Positions 17,006-25,518 of a DNA stretch of 64,000 bases are shown here, one piece after another. The stretch's first letter is position 1. Each line of letters starts with the position of its first letter. The DNA comes from Thalassospira indica (GTDB lineage: Bacteria > Pseudomonadota > Alphaproteobacteria > Rhodospirillales > Thalassospiraceae), in assembly GCF_003403095.1 (NCBI RefSeq), contig NZ_CP031555.1, positions 1,840,001 through 1,904,000 of the forward strand, written 5' to 3'. The translations under genes were made by a program, and so were the position numbers. The notes beneath the pieces are model-generated. The model worked only from the letters and a program-made list of their open reading frames with translations, searched no databases and had not been told where the DNA came from.

Positions 17006-17548
17006 ATGACATCGACCCGGGATTTGGAAAACCTGCTGAGGCAGTCGATCGAAGGCAATACGGATGCCTTCGAACAGCTTTATAATGCAACATCAGCGAA
17101 ACTTTTCGGTATCGTCCTGCGTATCTTGAGAAATCGCGCCGAGAGCGAGGACGCCCTTCAGGACATCTATGTGCGTATCTGGCAAAAGGCAGGGGATTTC
17201 GAACCCGGTCGTGCCTCTATCATCACATGGATGGCAACCATTGCCCGCAACCGGGCGATTGATATCGTCCGGCGGCAACGCCCGGAAGCCGATATCGAGG
17301 ATGCAGATATTGAAACGCTGATATCGCCGGGCTCTGCATTTGACCAGATGGCGGTTGCAGACGAGATGCGTCAGCTTGACCATTGCCTGAACGATCTCGA
17401 AGACGACCGCCAGCAGATTGTAAAGCTGGCCTACATTGAAGGCTGGTCACGTGCCGAACTGGCAGAACGCTTTGCCCAACCGGTCGGAACGATCAAGACA
17501 TGGCTGCATCGCAGCCTGAGACAATTAAAGGAATGCCTGGGAACATGA
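17006..17548 (+). CDS. ECF RNA polymerase sigma factor
   Basis: This 180-residue ECF sigma has region 2 around residues 20-90 (DALQDIYVRIWQKAGDF, ARNRAIDIVRRQRP) and region 4 from about 125 (QQIVKLAYIEGWSRAELAE, PVGTIKTWLHRSLRQLK). ATG 17006 is chosen because GGCGGTGGG precedes it; upstream in-frame starts add a non-family extension. The stop overlaps the anti-sigma start (ATGA), the usual arrangement for a sigma/anti-sigma pair. With an RskA-type partner, it probably responds to an envelope or oxidative signal. Confidence 0.9.
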   Translation: MTSTRDLENLLRQSIEGNTDAFEQLYNATSAKLFGIVLRILRNRAESEDALQDIYVRIWQKAGDFEPGRASIITWMATIARNRAIDIVRRQRPEADIEDADIETLISPGSAFDQMAVADEMRQLDHCLNDLEDDRQQIVKLAYIEGWSRAELAERFAQPVGTIKTWLHRSLRQLKECLGT

Positions 17549-18285
17549 CGGACCGGGATGATATTGACATGTTGGCGGCGGAATATGTGTTGGGGACTCT
17601 TGAGCCCGCGCAACGCCAATCCGTTGAGACACGTCGCAGCCATGAACCCGAACTTGATCGCGCGATTTCTGACTGGGAAGCGCGCCTGTCGCCGTTAAAT
17701 ACCCATTATGATGCGGTTGCCCCGTCGCGCGATCTGTTTGCCGGTATTCGTGCCCGGATCGAAGGTGCCGCACAGGCCACGCGCCAAGCCGCCAGCCAAC
17801 ACGTGCCGGGTGTGGTGGAATTCGCCAAACTCAAACGTCGGCTGGCTGTTTGGCGCGCTGGTGCGCTGGGGGCTGCGGCGATTGCGGCCAGTCTGATTGT
17901 GGTTGTGCTTTCAGGTGATCTGAATTCCCCGGTCCAGAACGGGCAGTTTGTTGCCGTCTTCCACCGGGATGACACCCAACCGGCCTTTGTCATGAGTGTT
18001 GATCTTGAAACCCGCGAAGTTACCATTCGCCCGGTCGAGGCGACCGTACCCGAAGGCAAGACCTATCAGCTTTGGATTGTGACCGAGGAAACCGGGCCAA
18101 AACCGAAATCGCTTGGCCTGCTTGAAAACATCGCCAATCCGACAACCAAACAGCTTGGCGGATTTGATCCCGCCATGTTGCGCAATGCGACGTTTGGCAT
18201 CAGTCTGGAGCCCGAAGGCGGCTCTCCGACCGGTCAGCCGACCGGTCCTGCGATCCATGGGCGTCTGATTTCCGTCGCTCAGTGA
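17545..18285 (+). CDS. RskA-type anti-sigma factor
   Basis: The product has 246 residues. The N-terminal cytoplasmic sigma-binding part begins DIDMLAAEYVLGTLEP, typical of RskA/anti-sigma-K relatives. One membrane helix (AGALGAAAIAASLIVVVLSG, about 104-123) leads to a periplasmic RskA C-terminal domain (TYQLWIV, GFDPAML). No zinc-binding HxxxCxxC motif is visible. It should hold the preceding ECF sigma at the membrane until a periplasmic signal releases it. ATG 17545 overlaps the sigma stop; ATG 17533 is an alternative with a slightly better ribosome site. Confidence 0.88.
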   Translation: MTDRDDIDMLAAEYVLGTLEPAQRQSVETRRSHEPELDRAISDWEARLSPLNTHYDAVAPSRDLFAGIRARIEGAAQATRQAASQHVPGVVEFAKLKRRLAVWRAGALGAAAIAASLIVVVLSGDLNSPVQNGQFVAVFHRDDTQPAFVMSVDLETREVTIRPVEATVPEGKTYQLWIVTEETGPKPKSLGLLENIANPTTKQLGGFDPAMLRNATFGISLEPEGGSPTGQPTGPAIHGRLISVAQ

Positions 18286-18410
18286 AAAAAATCACCTTTG
18301 CTGAAACCCGATTGATTTGGCTGCGTAGCTTCTGTGTGTGCGATGAAACGCATGACATGAGCGAGCGCAGAAAACAGCGCGTTCCAGATCAAAAGCAAAG
18401 GAGACTTCAC

Positions 18411-18857
18411 ATGACCTTCAAAGCCAAAGCAACTGCAAAAGCAACCGGCGTGATCACGGCAATGATGCTGAGTGCCGGTTTTGTATTCGGCGGTGCCGGT
18501 GGGGCAAACGCAATGGGTCCGATGGTCGAAGCCATGGATCAGGATGTTTCGGGTGGCGTGGTGACCGCATCGAAAATCATGGCTGGTGAAAATGGCTGGC
18601 TGGTTGTCCATCGCACCAACAGCGATATGAAGCCGGGACCGGTCGTTGGCTATGCACCGCTTAAAAAGGGTGAAAACATGGACGTAACAGCCATCCTGCA
18701 GGAACCGGTCAAGTCCGGCGAAATGTTGATGCTGATGGTGCATTCCGAAGCCGGTGGCATGAAAACGGGCGTATTCGAATACACCTTGGGCGCCAAGGAA
18801 GACGGCCCGATCAAGCCGGACGGGAAACTGGTGATGAAAGTTGTCTCTGCCCAGTAA
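18411..18857 (+). CDS. Exported DUF7282-domain protein
   Basis: This 148-residue protein has a signal peptide (MTFKAKATAKATGVITAMML..., cleavage near ANA). A single domain follows, recognisable by SGGVVTASKIMAGENGWLVVHR and VVGYAPLKKGENMDVTAIL, the pattern of DUF7282 proteins. ATG 18411 is set by AAAGGAGA; the longer frame from 18282 has no ribosome site. The function of the domain is not known. It lies 125 bp after the anti-sigma gene in the same direction and ends at a terminator, so it is probably in the ECF sigma regulon, perhaps as an envelope-stress effector. Confidence 0.8.
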   Translation: MTFKAKATAKATGVITAMMLSAGFVFGGAGGANAMGPMVEAMDQDVSGGVVTASKIMAGENGWLVVHRTNSDMKPGPVVGYAPLKKGENMDVTAILQEPVKSGEMLMLMVHSEAGGMKTGVFEYTLGAKEDGPIKPDGKLVMKVVSAQ

Positions 18858-18895
18858 GGCAGAGGCCGTTTTGCCCAAATAGACGCGATCGTTTG

Positions 18896-18927
18896 CAGCC
18901 CGCAAGTGCCCCTTGCGGGCTGTTTTT
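18896..18927 (+). terminator. Rho-independent terminator after the DUF7282 gene
   Basis: CAGCCCGCAAG and CTTGCGGGCTG form a perfect 11-bp stem with a five-base loop followed by TTTTT. It ends the ECF sigma module on the plus strand, ten bases before the stop of the convergent metal-transporter gene. Confidence 0.93.
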
Positions 18928-18936
18928 ATGTCCGGG

Positions 18937-19965
18937 TCAAAGCCAGCCAAGCTGTCTTGCCGATGCCAGCAACAGCATCACACCAAACAGGGTAATGATT
19001 GCAGCCCCGGTAAAGCCGACCGTACGGCGAATGATGCCGGAAGACGTTTCCGAAACGCTGAACAGATGCTGTGTGCCGGTGCGAATGCCGATGGCTGCCA
19101 GTCCGATCAGGCTGATGGTGATCGCAACCCCAAGCGCCATGGCAAAGGCAGCGCCAATCCCGATCAGAAACATGCCATTGGCCAAGGTAAACAGCAGCAC
19201 AAGGATCGACCCGGTACAGGGGCGCAAACCTGCGACAACACCGGTTGAGATCATCTGCCAGTTGGATTGAGTTGCCGGGGCATCGTGATGGGTGTGATGG
19301 TGGCTGTGGTCATGGTCGTGACTATGATCATGTGCATGATGATGCTCGCCCGGTCCGTGGTGATCACAACAATCATCACGGCCTTGCAGGATGCGAAGCG
19401 CCATCACTGCGCCCAACGTGGCAATCAGGGCGTATGAAACCGCCTCCATGATCAGGCCGTTCTTAGTGACCGCTGCCGGACCCAGATTAAGGATCAGGGT
19501 CAGTCCACCGACCATGACGATGGCCGAAACGGCCTGAACGGTGGCAATCAGGCTGCCCATTGCTACACCCTGTTTCCATCCGGCATCGCGCGACAGGAAA
19601 TAGGTGGTGGTGATCATCTTGCCATGTCCGGGCCCCGCCGCGTGAAAAACGCCATAGCCAAAGGACAGGGCAATAATGACAAGGCCTGGCCAGAAGCTTT
19701 CACCGTCCTTGGCTTCGCGGAGCGTGGCGGTGATTTCACGATTGAGTTTGGTCTGAATAATCACCGTTTGACCAATAAGGTCTGAAAGCCAGTCGGGCAG
19801 GGCAATCAGGCTGTCTTCGGCGTTGTCGGCATCCGGATTGGGCGCAGGACTGTTTTGGGGGGTATCAGTTGCCCCGCGACCCAGAAGGTTTGATGATTGT
19901 GCGGCTGCCGGATTATTCGACGAGAACGAAATCGCCAGGAGCAAGGCCGTTAGAACTGCTGCCAT
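18937..19965 (-). CDS. NicO/RcnA-type nickel/cobalt (metal) transporter
   Basis: This inner-membrane protein of about 342 residues has six hydrophobic segments. The signature FHAAGPGHGK lies in the first conserved helix, and a second conserved stretch is AGLRPCTGSILVLLF. A long histidine/aspartate loop (HHHAHDHSHDHDHSHHH...) lies between, as in RcnA-like metal carriers. The start is uncertain. ATG 19965 has AAGGTGG nearby and overlaps the DUF1007 gene by 53 bases; 19992 and 20040 would add basic residues before the first helix at the cost of longer overlaps. The gene sits last in a znuA-DUF1007 cluster below a Zur box, so it probably handles zinc or a competing metal. Confidence 0.85.
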   Translation of the reverse strand: MAAVLTALLLAISFSSNNPAAAQSSNLLGRGATDTPQNSPAPNPDADNAEDSLIALPDWLSDLIGQTVIIQTKLNREITATLREAKDGESFWPGLVIIALSFGYGVFHAAGPGHGKMITTTYFLSRDAGWKQGVAMGSLIATVQAVSAIVMVGGLTLILNLGPAAVTKNGLIMEAVSYALIATLGAVMALRILQGRDDCCDHHGPGEHHHAHDHSHDHDHSHHHTHHDAPATQSNWQMISTGVVAGLRPCTGSILVLLFTLANGMFLIGIGAAFAMALGVAITISLIGLAAIGIRTGTQHLFSVSETSSGIIRRTVGFTGAAIITLFGVMLLLASARQLGWL

Positions 19966-20608
19966 CCGCCACCTTGGCCGCGCAAACAACATCGGCACGG
20001 ACCGGAGCGACAAGGTCAAAATAGATGCGGTTCTTTTCATCTTCGCTCATCTCGAAATGGCAGGACAGGTTTTTGGCCCCCGCAAACAGGACGGGATCGA
20101 TCTGTGTGTAGGCGACATCGATATAGTATTCGGCATCATAGACCGACAGGCTGATGGCATCCTTGATCGGATCGAGTGGTGTTTCGAGCATCAGCTTGAA
20201 GTCATAGCTTACCCGGCGGTCATCGGTGATATCGGCAACAAAATCAGTCGCACTGGCAAAGGATACCAGTTCTTCGTTCTTGCGCAGATGTGTCAGCCAG
20301 GAAAACTCGGAAAGGGCTGCAAAGGCATTGTCGTGTGCGGCGGTGTTTTCTTCGTCAAAGAACCGGGTGTCGTGGTTTTTGTCGAACTCGTCGATCATGG
20401 TCATGCTAAACAGATCGTCAAACAGCCAGCGCACGCGAATGGCAGTAATCTTGTCGTTCTCAAAAACGAATTCGGCATTCGCGTCGATCCAGACATGTGG
20501 ATGCGCAAATGCCGAAGGGGCGGTTGCCAGCATCGTCATGCAGGCAACCAAAAGCATTGCGGTGCGCTTACGAAGCGTCGCCAAGGCAATCGACAAGTGC
20601 GTCGACAT
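19913..20608 (-). CDS. Exported DUF1007 metal-uptake-associated protein
   Basis: The protein has 231 residues. ATG 20608 gives a proper signal peptide (RKR, then a hydrophobic core, cleavage at SAFA) although it overlaps znuA by 41 bases. ATG 20557 would avoid the overlap but loses the basic n-region. The mature protein begins with HPHVWIDA, the metal-binding-like signature of DUF1007 proteins, and continues with AIRVRWLFDDLFS. DUF1007 genes commonly accompany NicO-type transporters and are thought to deliver metal from the periplasm. The overlaps on both sides suggest tight co-translation. Confidence 0.82.
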   Translation of the reverse strand: MSTHLSIALATLRKRTAMLLVACMTMLATAPSAFAHPHVWIDANAEFVFENDKITAIRVRWLFDDLFSMTMIDEFDKNHDTRFFDEENTAAHDNAFAALSEFSWLTHLRKNEELVSFASATDFVADITDDRRVSYDFKLMLETPLDPIKDAISLSVYDAEYYIDVAYTQIDPVLFAGAKNLSCHFEMSEDEKNRIYFDLVAPVRADVVCAAKVADGSSSNGLAPGDFVLVE

Positions 20609-21695
20609 TTTGTGCGAGAATTTCCTGATAGGCATCGGGGCCGGCAGCAATGTCAGAACCCAGCGGGTCAAGCGTGCCAGTCCGGATGCCAGTGTCAGAC
20701 ACGACGGCCTGAACGATTGCCGGGCGGAATTGCGGTTCGGCAAATATGCAGACAGCGCCAGTATCGTGGATTTTGTCTTCGATTTCATGAAGGCGTTTGG
20801 CTCCGGGCTTTTGATCTGGCGAAACGGTAATCGATCCGACCGCATTCAGGCCAAAGCCTGCTTCGAGATACTGGTAGGCATCGTGGAAGACCACATAGGG
20901 CTTGTCCTGAACCGGTGCAACTTTTTCCCGAAGATCATTACCAAGGTTGGTCAGGCTTGCAAGTAACGTCTCAAGATTTGCGCGATAGTCCTCGGCATGC
21001 TCCGGATCTATCTCGGCCAGTTCATCGGCGATGGCAATCGCGATGGTCGCGCCATTGGCCGGATCCATCCAGATATGCGTGTCGATACCCTCATGTTCGT
21101 GGTGTTCAGCGACGTCATGGTGGGCGTCATCATCGTCATGTTTTTCATGTTCGTCCACATGGTCGTGACCATGATCATCATGTGCCGCCGGATCGTATTC
21201 GGCTTCGTGGTCATGATCATGGTCACCATCGTGGGCATGGTCGTCGTGATCCTCATGCTCCTCATGATCATCATGCGCGTCGCCCTCATGCGCGTGCATG
21301 TGACCTTCCCACGTGCCGCCTTCGCGCATGTTGCGCAATGACAGTTGCGGCAGGGAAACCAGTTCAAGCTGATGGCTATGGCCAGAAAGGCTTTCAAGCG
21401 GCTTTTCAAGGAAGCCTTCGAGTGCATGCGAAACATAGATCACCAGATCGGCATCGTTTAGCGCACGCGCCTCGCTTGGACGCAAAGAATAGGTATGCGG
21501 CGAAGACGCGCCATCAATCAGCAAAACCGGCTCCCCGATATCTTTCATGATCGCGCTTGTGATGCCGTGGACCGGCTTGATCGAGGTCACGACTTTCGGG
21601 GCATCCTCGCCATGGGCAACCGCGGTCAGCGGGGCGGCAACAAGGATCGGGGCGGTAAAAAGAATGTGACGGAGGGCTCGGCGCAAGGAAGGCAT
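20568..21695 (-). CDS. znuA: Zinc ABC transporter periplasmic binding protein
   Basis: This 375-residue cluster A-I metal-binding protein has a signal peptide (cleavage near AVA-HGE). Likely zinc ligands are the histidines in SPHTYSL (about 67), DTHIWMD (about 207) and VFHDAYQY (about 271). Between 132 and 201 lies a very long His/Asp-rich loop, longer than in most ZnuA proteins, which probably gathers zinc. A Zur box lies 43 bp upstream of the start. The cognate permease and ATPase genes (znuB, znuC) are not in this cluster; it continues instead with DUF1007 and NicO genes. Confidence 0.92.
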   Translation of the reverse strand: MPSLRRALRHILFTAPILVAAPLTAVAHGEDAPKVVTSIKPVHGITSAIMKDIGEPVLLIDGASSPHTYSLRPSEARALNDADLVIYVSHALEGFLEKPLESLSGHSHQLELVSLPQLSLRNMREGGTWEGHMHAHEGDAHDDHEEHEDHDDHAHDGDHDHDHEAEYDPAAHDDHGHDHVDEHEKHDDDDAHHDVAEHHEHEGIDTHIWMDPANGATIAIAIADELAEIDPEHAEDYRANLETLLASLTNLGNDLREKVAPVQDKPYVVFHDAYQYLEAGFGLNAVGSITVSPDQKPGAKRLHEIEDKIHDTGAVCIFAEPQFRPAIVQAVVSDTGIRTGTLDPLGSDIAAGPDAYQEILAQNVDALVDCLGDAS

Positions 21696-21737
21696 ATGGT
21701 TGATCCGGTTTGCAATGGGTGTGTTACTTGGTATGTG

Positions 21738-21759
21738 TTGTTATGATATAACATAACAA
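21738..21759. promoter_or_regulatory. Zur box upstream of znuA
   Basis: TTGTTATG and CATAACAA form perfect 8-bp inverted arms around ATATAA. The core TGTTATGATATAACAT differs from the proteobacterial Zur consensus TGTTATANTATAACAT at only one defined position. Zinc-loaded Zur would repress the znuA-DUF1007-NicO operon, which is read on the minus strand. Confidence 0.85.
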
Positions 21760-21925
21760 ATCGTCAAGAAGAAACGACTGCGACTGGCAAAATGACCGCT
21801 GCTGATCAGCGGTTTCTATGAAACTCAATTCTGATTCAGGTGTTTTCATACCAGAAGGGGTGTTTCCAGACGCAACAATCCCCACCTGAAACAACAAAGA
21901 TAAGCTTCTGATACTTCGGGGAATA

Positions 21926-22801
21926 GTGGCAGGCGGAATGGTTTCATTTTTCAGATGTTTGTGCGGGTTGGTTGTCCTTCCCCTGATGCTGGTTCGGCCC
22001 GTTGCTGCCGAAACACTTACACTGCCCTTGCCGGCTGGTCGCGAAACGCATTTTGCCTTTGAGACCGGTTTGCTTGAACTGGCACTGCAATACGCGCCCG
22101 GTGATCACAGCCTTGAAATTATTTCCCTGGAAGGTTTGTCGCAAAAGCGGATGTTCAACATGCTTGATGAAGGTCAGGTCAATGTTCTCCTTGCCGGGTA
22201 TAGTCGCGAAGCTGAGGCTGATTTGCTGCAAATCGATTATCCTCTGACCAAGGGGTTGCAGGGATATCGGCTATTCATCACCCGTGAGGACACATTTGAA
22301 GCACTCGATGATGTGGCAAGTCAGGATGATTTGAAAAGTGTCTGCATCGGGTCCGGGAATTCCTGGGTTGATACCCTCATTCTCGAACATGCTGGTCTGT
22401 GTGTGGTTGGTGGGCCGGGGCACAATCTTTATACCATGCTTGAAAACGGGCGGTTCGATGTCATGCACCTGGCACTTAATGAGCTCAGAACAAAGAGCGT
22501 CATGAACCTGCTCAGTCAGCATGGCCTGATGGTCTATCAGAACCTGTTGGTGCGCTATCCGTATGATTTCTATTTTTATGTTCGCCGCGACAGCAAGCCC
22601 CTTCATGACCTGATCGAACAAGGGTTTCAGGCGGCGACAGAAAACGGCGCGATCGACAGGTATTTTCAGGCACATCCCGGAATTGCCTATGCAACCCGGT
22701 TCCTGCAGGACCATCCAGATTTGCGGATAATTGATCTTGGTAACCCGGAAATGACAGAGCATAACAGCGCCGACATTCACCGATACTGGCTGGAAAATTA
22801 A
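21926..22801 (+). CDS. Periplasmic binding-protein-like protein A
   Basis: This 291-residue exported protein has a signal peptide (MVSFFRCLCGLVVLPLMLV..., cleavage near VAA) and a fold resembling amino-acid-type (family 3) solute-binding proteins. Recognisable stretches are LPLTKGLQGYRLFITRED-type segments and VCIGSGNSWVDT. GTG 21926 follows GGGGA; ATG 21938 is a possible start with the same signal peptide. It is a clear paralogue of the convergent gene at 22904-23818: both share FE-GLLELAL, the LLAGYS/MFTGYS segment, a conserved cysteine before IG(S/T)G, and a YPYD/AYPFD tail motif. No transporter, kinase or chemoreceptor gene is adjacent. The ligand is unknown. Confidence 0.75.
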   Translation: MAGGMVSFFRCLCGLVVLPLMLVRPVAAETLTLPLPAGRETHFAFETGLLELALQYAPGDHSLEIISLEGLSQKRMFNMLDEGQVNVLLAGYSREAEADLLQIDYPLTKGLQGYRLFITREDTFEALDDVASQDDLKSVCIGSGNSWVDTLILEHAGLCVVGGPGHNLYTMLENGRFDVMHLALNELRTKSVMNLLSQHGLMVYQNLLVRYPYDFYFYVRRDSKPLHDLIEQGFQAATENGAIDRYFQAHPGIAYATRFLQDHPDLRIIDLGNPEMTEHNSADIHRYWLEN

Positions 22802-22903
22802 ACCGATTAAGGATCATTGCCTGATCCAAATAAGATTATTCCGTTTTGAGAACGAAAAATCTGCATATGCAGTAAATCAGATATCTGTTGATAAATATCG
22901 GAT

Positions 22904-23818
22904 TTACATCTGATCCCGGGGTTCATAGCCAAAGTCATCATCATATTTGCGGCGCACGATATTTTCCCAAAGTGCGGGGTCAATGTCGCGCGACTTTTGG
23001 CTCATATCCGGATTTTCAATCTGGATAATATGGGTGTCAGGATCCTTCAGTGTTTCGAGCGCCTGACGAATATGCGGGTTCGACAAGAAGTGTCGCATGA
23101 AGTCGCCAGTGCTATAGGCCCGCGAAAGTCCCTGCGTCAAAATCGCATGCAGTCGTTCATTATTGCGGTTCACGTAAATGAACAGATCAAACGGATACGC
23201 CAGAACCGGTGACGGGCTGAGAACGACGTTGGGATATTCCCGGCTGATAACATCAATTTCGCGATAGCCCTCGTGCACCGCACGGCTGAGAAGATCAAAT
23301 CTTTTATTGGCGACCATCGGCCAAAGCTGATCACGCGGTGCGCGATCAACGCAAAACCCGCTTTTCTCCATGATGCTGGCATCCGGCCAATCTGACCCGG
23401 TGCCAATGCAGAATTTTTTCAATTCTTCCAGAGAAGCTGCCTGACTAAGAGCCGGGATGTTTTCCTTATGCGTGATGAAAGCACGATATCCCAGCAAGCC
23501 TCGTGTCATCGGAACGTCAACTTGCAAAAACATTGCTTCTCGCTCGAGGCTGTAACCGGTGAACATGACATCCACCGTTTCCTCTTGCATCATTGAGCTG
23601 ATGCGCGCCTGCGTCATGCCCTCGAATTCTTCGATCACAAGCCGAAAGTCGCCGTCGGCATGGTCAAGGGCAAGCTCGATAACACCGAACTCGTATTTGA
23701 AAAACTCAACCGCAACGGTCGGGAAGGCCATGCGCACGATTTCTTCGCCCCGTGCGGGTGGGGCGGTAAATGAAAACATGACGGCAGATATCAGCAATAC
23801 CCAAAAGCGGTTTTGCAA
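22904..23818 (-). CDS. Periplasmic binding-protein-like protein B
   Basis: The product is about 304 residues. The start is taken as TTG 23818 because AGGAG lies seven bases upstream and the product then opens with a normal signal peptide (QNRFWVLLISAVMFSF, cleavage near ARG). The longer frame up to 23932 has no ribosome site. The mature protein matches paralogue A in order and spacing of motifs (VIELALDHADGDF, MFTGYSLEREA, FCIGTGSDWPD, LAYPFDLFIYV). The two genes converge across about 100 bp. Without a permease or ATPase it may sense rather than transport. The function is not known. Confidence 0.75.
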   Translation of the reverse strand: MQNRFWVLLISAVMFSFTAPPARGEEIVRMAFPTVAVEFFKYEFGVIELALDHADGDFRLVIEEFEGMTQARISSMMQEETVDVMFTGYSLEREAMFLQVDVPMTRGLLGYRAFITHKENIPALSQAASLEELKKFCIGTGSDWPDASIMEKSGFCVDRAPRDQLWPMVANKRFDLLSRAVHEGYREIDVISREYPNVVLSPSPVLAYPFDLFIYVNRNNERLHAILTQGLSRAYSTGDFMRHFLSNPHIRQALETLKDPDTHIIQIENPDMSQKSRDIDPALWENIVRRKYDDDFGYEPRDQM

Positions 23819-23949
23819 TCTGTTGCTCCTGGCGATCCGAAAACAAAACACAGCAGCTGATAGCTGATATTGTGCTTCACTGACCACTTTGTAAGAGGCC
23901 CTTTGCAGCAACCCCTTGATGGCAATCGACACAACCCGACGTCAGGAGA

Positions 23950-25518
23950 TCAATTTGCCAGGTCTTCGGGCGTATAATTCACCTCATGCAGGATTTCGCC
24001 GCTTTCATAATCAACGGCCTGCAAGGTAACGCCATAGCCCCACAACTGCCCTATATAGCCCAGTGTCATTTCTGCTTCGGTCTTTTCAAGACGGATGCCT
24101 TCGTGTTCGGTATGCTGGATGTAAAGTTGGCGGTTGCCGCGAATATCGACATCAACCACCTGCATGTCAGGTTCGCGCACGGATATGTCATGCATGCGGG
24201 CCAAGGACCGGCGCACCTTGCGATAGCCATTATCATCATGGATGGCGGCAACTTCGAGATGCGGTGATGAATTAATATCATCGATCATGAACATTCGCAT
24301 GTCGCGCATCAGTTTGGGCGACAGGAATTGCAGGATAAAGCTTTCATCGCGGTAATGCGCCCACGCTTCTTTCAGTGTTTCGACTGGCGCGTTGTTGCCG
24401 GCAATATCGGGGAACCATTGATGGTCTTCCTCTGTCGGATCAACACAGATGCGGTGGATGTCCTGCATCATGGCAAAGCCAAGGGCATAGGGATTGAATC
24501 CCGAATAACGCTGGTCGTCATATTCTGCCTGAAACACCACACGCGAATGGTAATCAATGAACTCCATCATCGCGCCCTCGGAAATCAGGCCCTTGTCATA
24601 CAGGCTGTTCATGATGGCGTAATGCACATAGCACGCGCAGCCTTCATTCATCATCTTGGTCTGTTTCTGCGGATAGAAATACTGTCCTATATTACGCACG
24701 ATGCGGAGAATCTCTCGCTCCCACGCCTGAAGCGATGGCGCATTCTTTTCGAGGAAATAAAGCAGGTTTTCTTCGGGCAAACCAAACTGCGCGCGGCGTT
24801 CCTCAACCCGCATCTTGCGTTTGAGTTCATCCATGTCCTGATCGCCTTGATCAGTTTGGGGCAGGGTGCGCCATAGATCGTTATAGGTTTCGTCTTCATA
24901 TTTCGCGCGTTCGCGTTCGCGCTGAAGTTCGGCTGCGAGGTTCGGTTTTTCCGGCCGGGAATAGCGATTGACGCCCTGATCCATCAGGGCGTGGGCGGCA
25001 TCCAGGATACGCTCAACCGCGTCAAAGCCGTATCGGTCCTCGCACTTGGCGATATAGCTTTTGGCAAATTGCAGGTAATCAAGGATGCCGTCGGCATCGG
25101 TCCATTGTTTGAACAGATAGTTGTTCTTGAAAAAATGGTTATGGCCGAAGGCTGCGTGTGCCATCACCAGGGCCTGCATGACGATGGTGTTTTCCTCCAT
25201 CACATAGGAAATGCAGGGGTTGGAATTGATCACGATCTCGTACGCCAACCCCTGATACCCTTTGCGATACATGACATCATCACGCACGAAACGTTTGCCA
25301 AACGACCAGTGATGATACATTAGCGGCATACCAATCGACGAATAGGCATCGAGCATCTGCTCGGACGTGATCACCTCGACCTGGTTGGGATAGACATCAA
25401 GCTTAAGCTCATTAAGCGCGATATCCTCAATGGCGTCATAGGTGACCTTTAGCGTATCGAAATCCCAGTCGGCACTGGTGAAAAGTAGTTTGTCAGCGGA
25501 TTTGGTCTTGCTGGTCAT
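23950..25518 (-). CDS. spoVR: SpoVR/YcgB family protein
   Basis: This 522-residue protein spans the whole SpoVR family length. Diagnostic segments are PLMYHHWSFGKRF, YEIVINSNPCISY, HAAFGHNHFFKNN and MNEGCACYVHYAIMN. ATG 25518 overlaps the yeaH stop (ATGA) and has GGAGG upstream. SpoVR was named for cortex formation in Bacillus, but the family is widespread in non-sporulating proteobacteria as the third gene of the prkA-yeaH-spoVR operon. There it is associated with starvation and stationary-phase adaptation. The biochemical role is unknown. Confidence 0.95.
   Translation of the reverse strand: MTSKTKSADKLLFTSADWDFDTLKVTYDAIEDIALNELKLDVYPNQVEVITSEQMLDAYSSIGMPLMYHHWSFGKRFVRDDVMYRKGYQGLAYEIVINSNPCISYVMEENTIVMQALVMAHAAFGHNHFFKNNYLFKQWTDADGILDYLQFAKSYIAKCEDRYGFDAVERILDAAHALMDQGVNRYSRPEKPNLAAELQRERERAKYEDETYNDLWRTLPQTDQGDQDMDELKRKMRVEERRAQFGLPEENLLYFLEKNAPSLQAWEREILRIVRNIGQYFYPQKQTKMMNEGCACYVHYAIMNSLYDKGLISEGAMMEFIDYHSRVVFQAEYDDQRYSGFNPYALGFAMMQDIHRICVDPTEEDHQWFPDIAGNNAPVETLKEAWAHYRDESFILQFLSPKLMRDMRMFMIDDINSSPHLEVAAIHDDNGYRKVRRSLARMHDISVREPDMQVVDVDIRGNRQLYIQHTEHEGIRLEKTEAEMTLGYIGQLWGYGVTLQAVDYESGEILHEVNYTPEDLAN

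Noticed and set aside
19261..19345. Repetitive CAT/GTG-rich DNA in the NicO and znuA genes
   Set aside because: Not a DNA repeat element; it encodes histidine-rich metal-binding loops.
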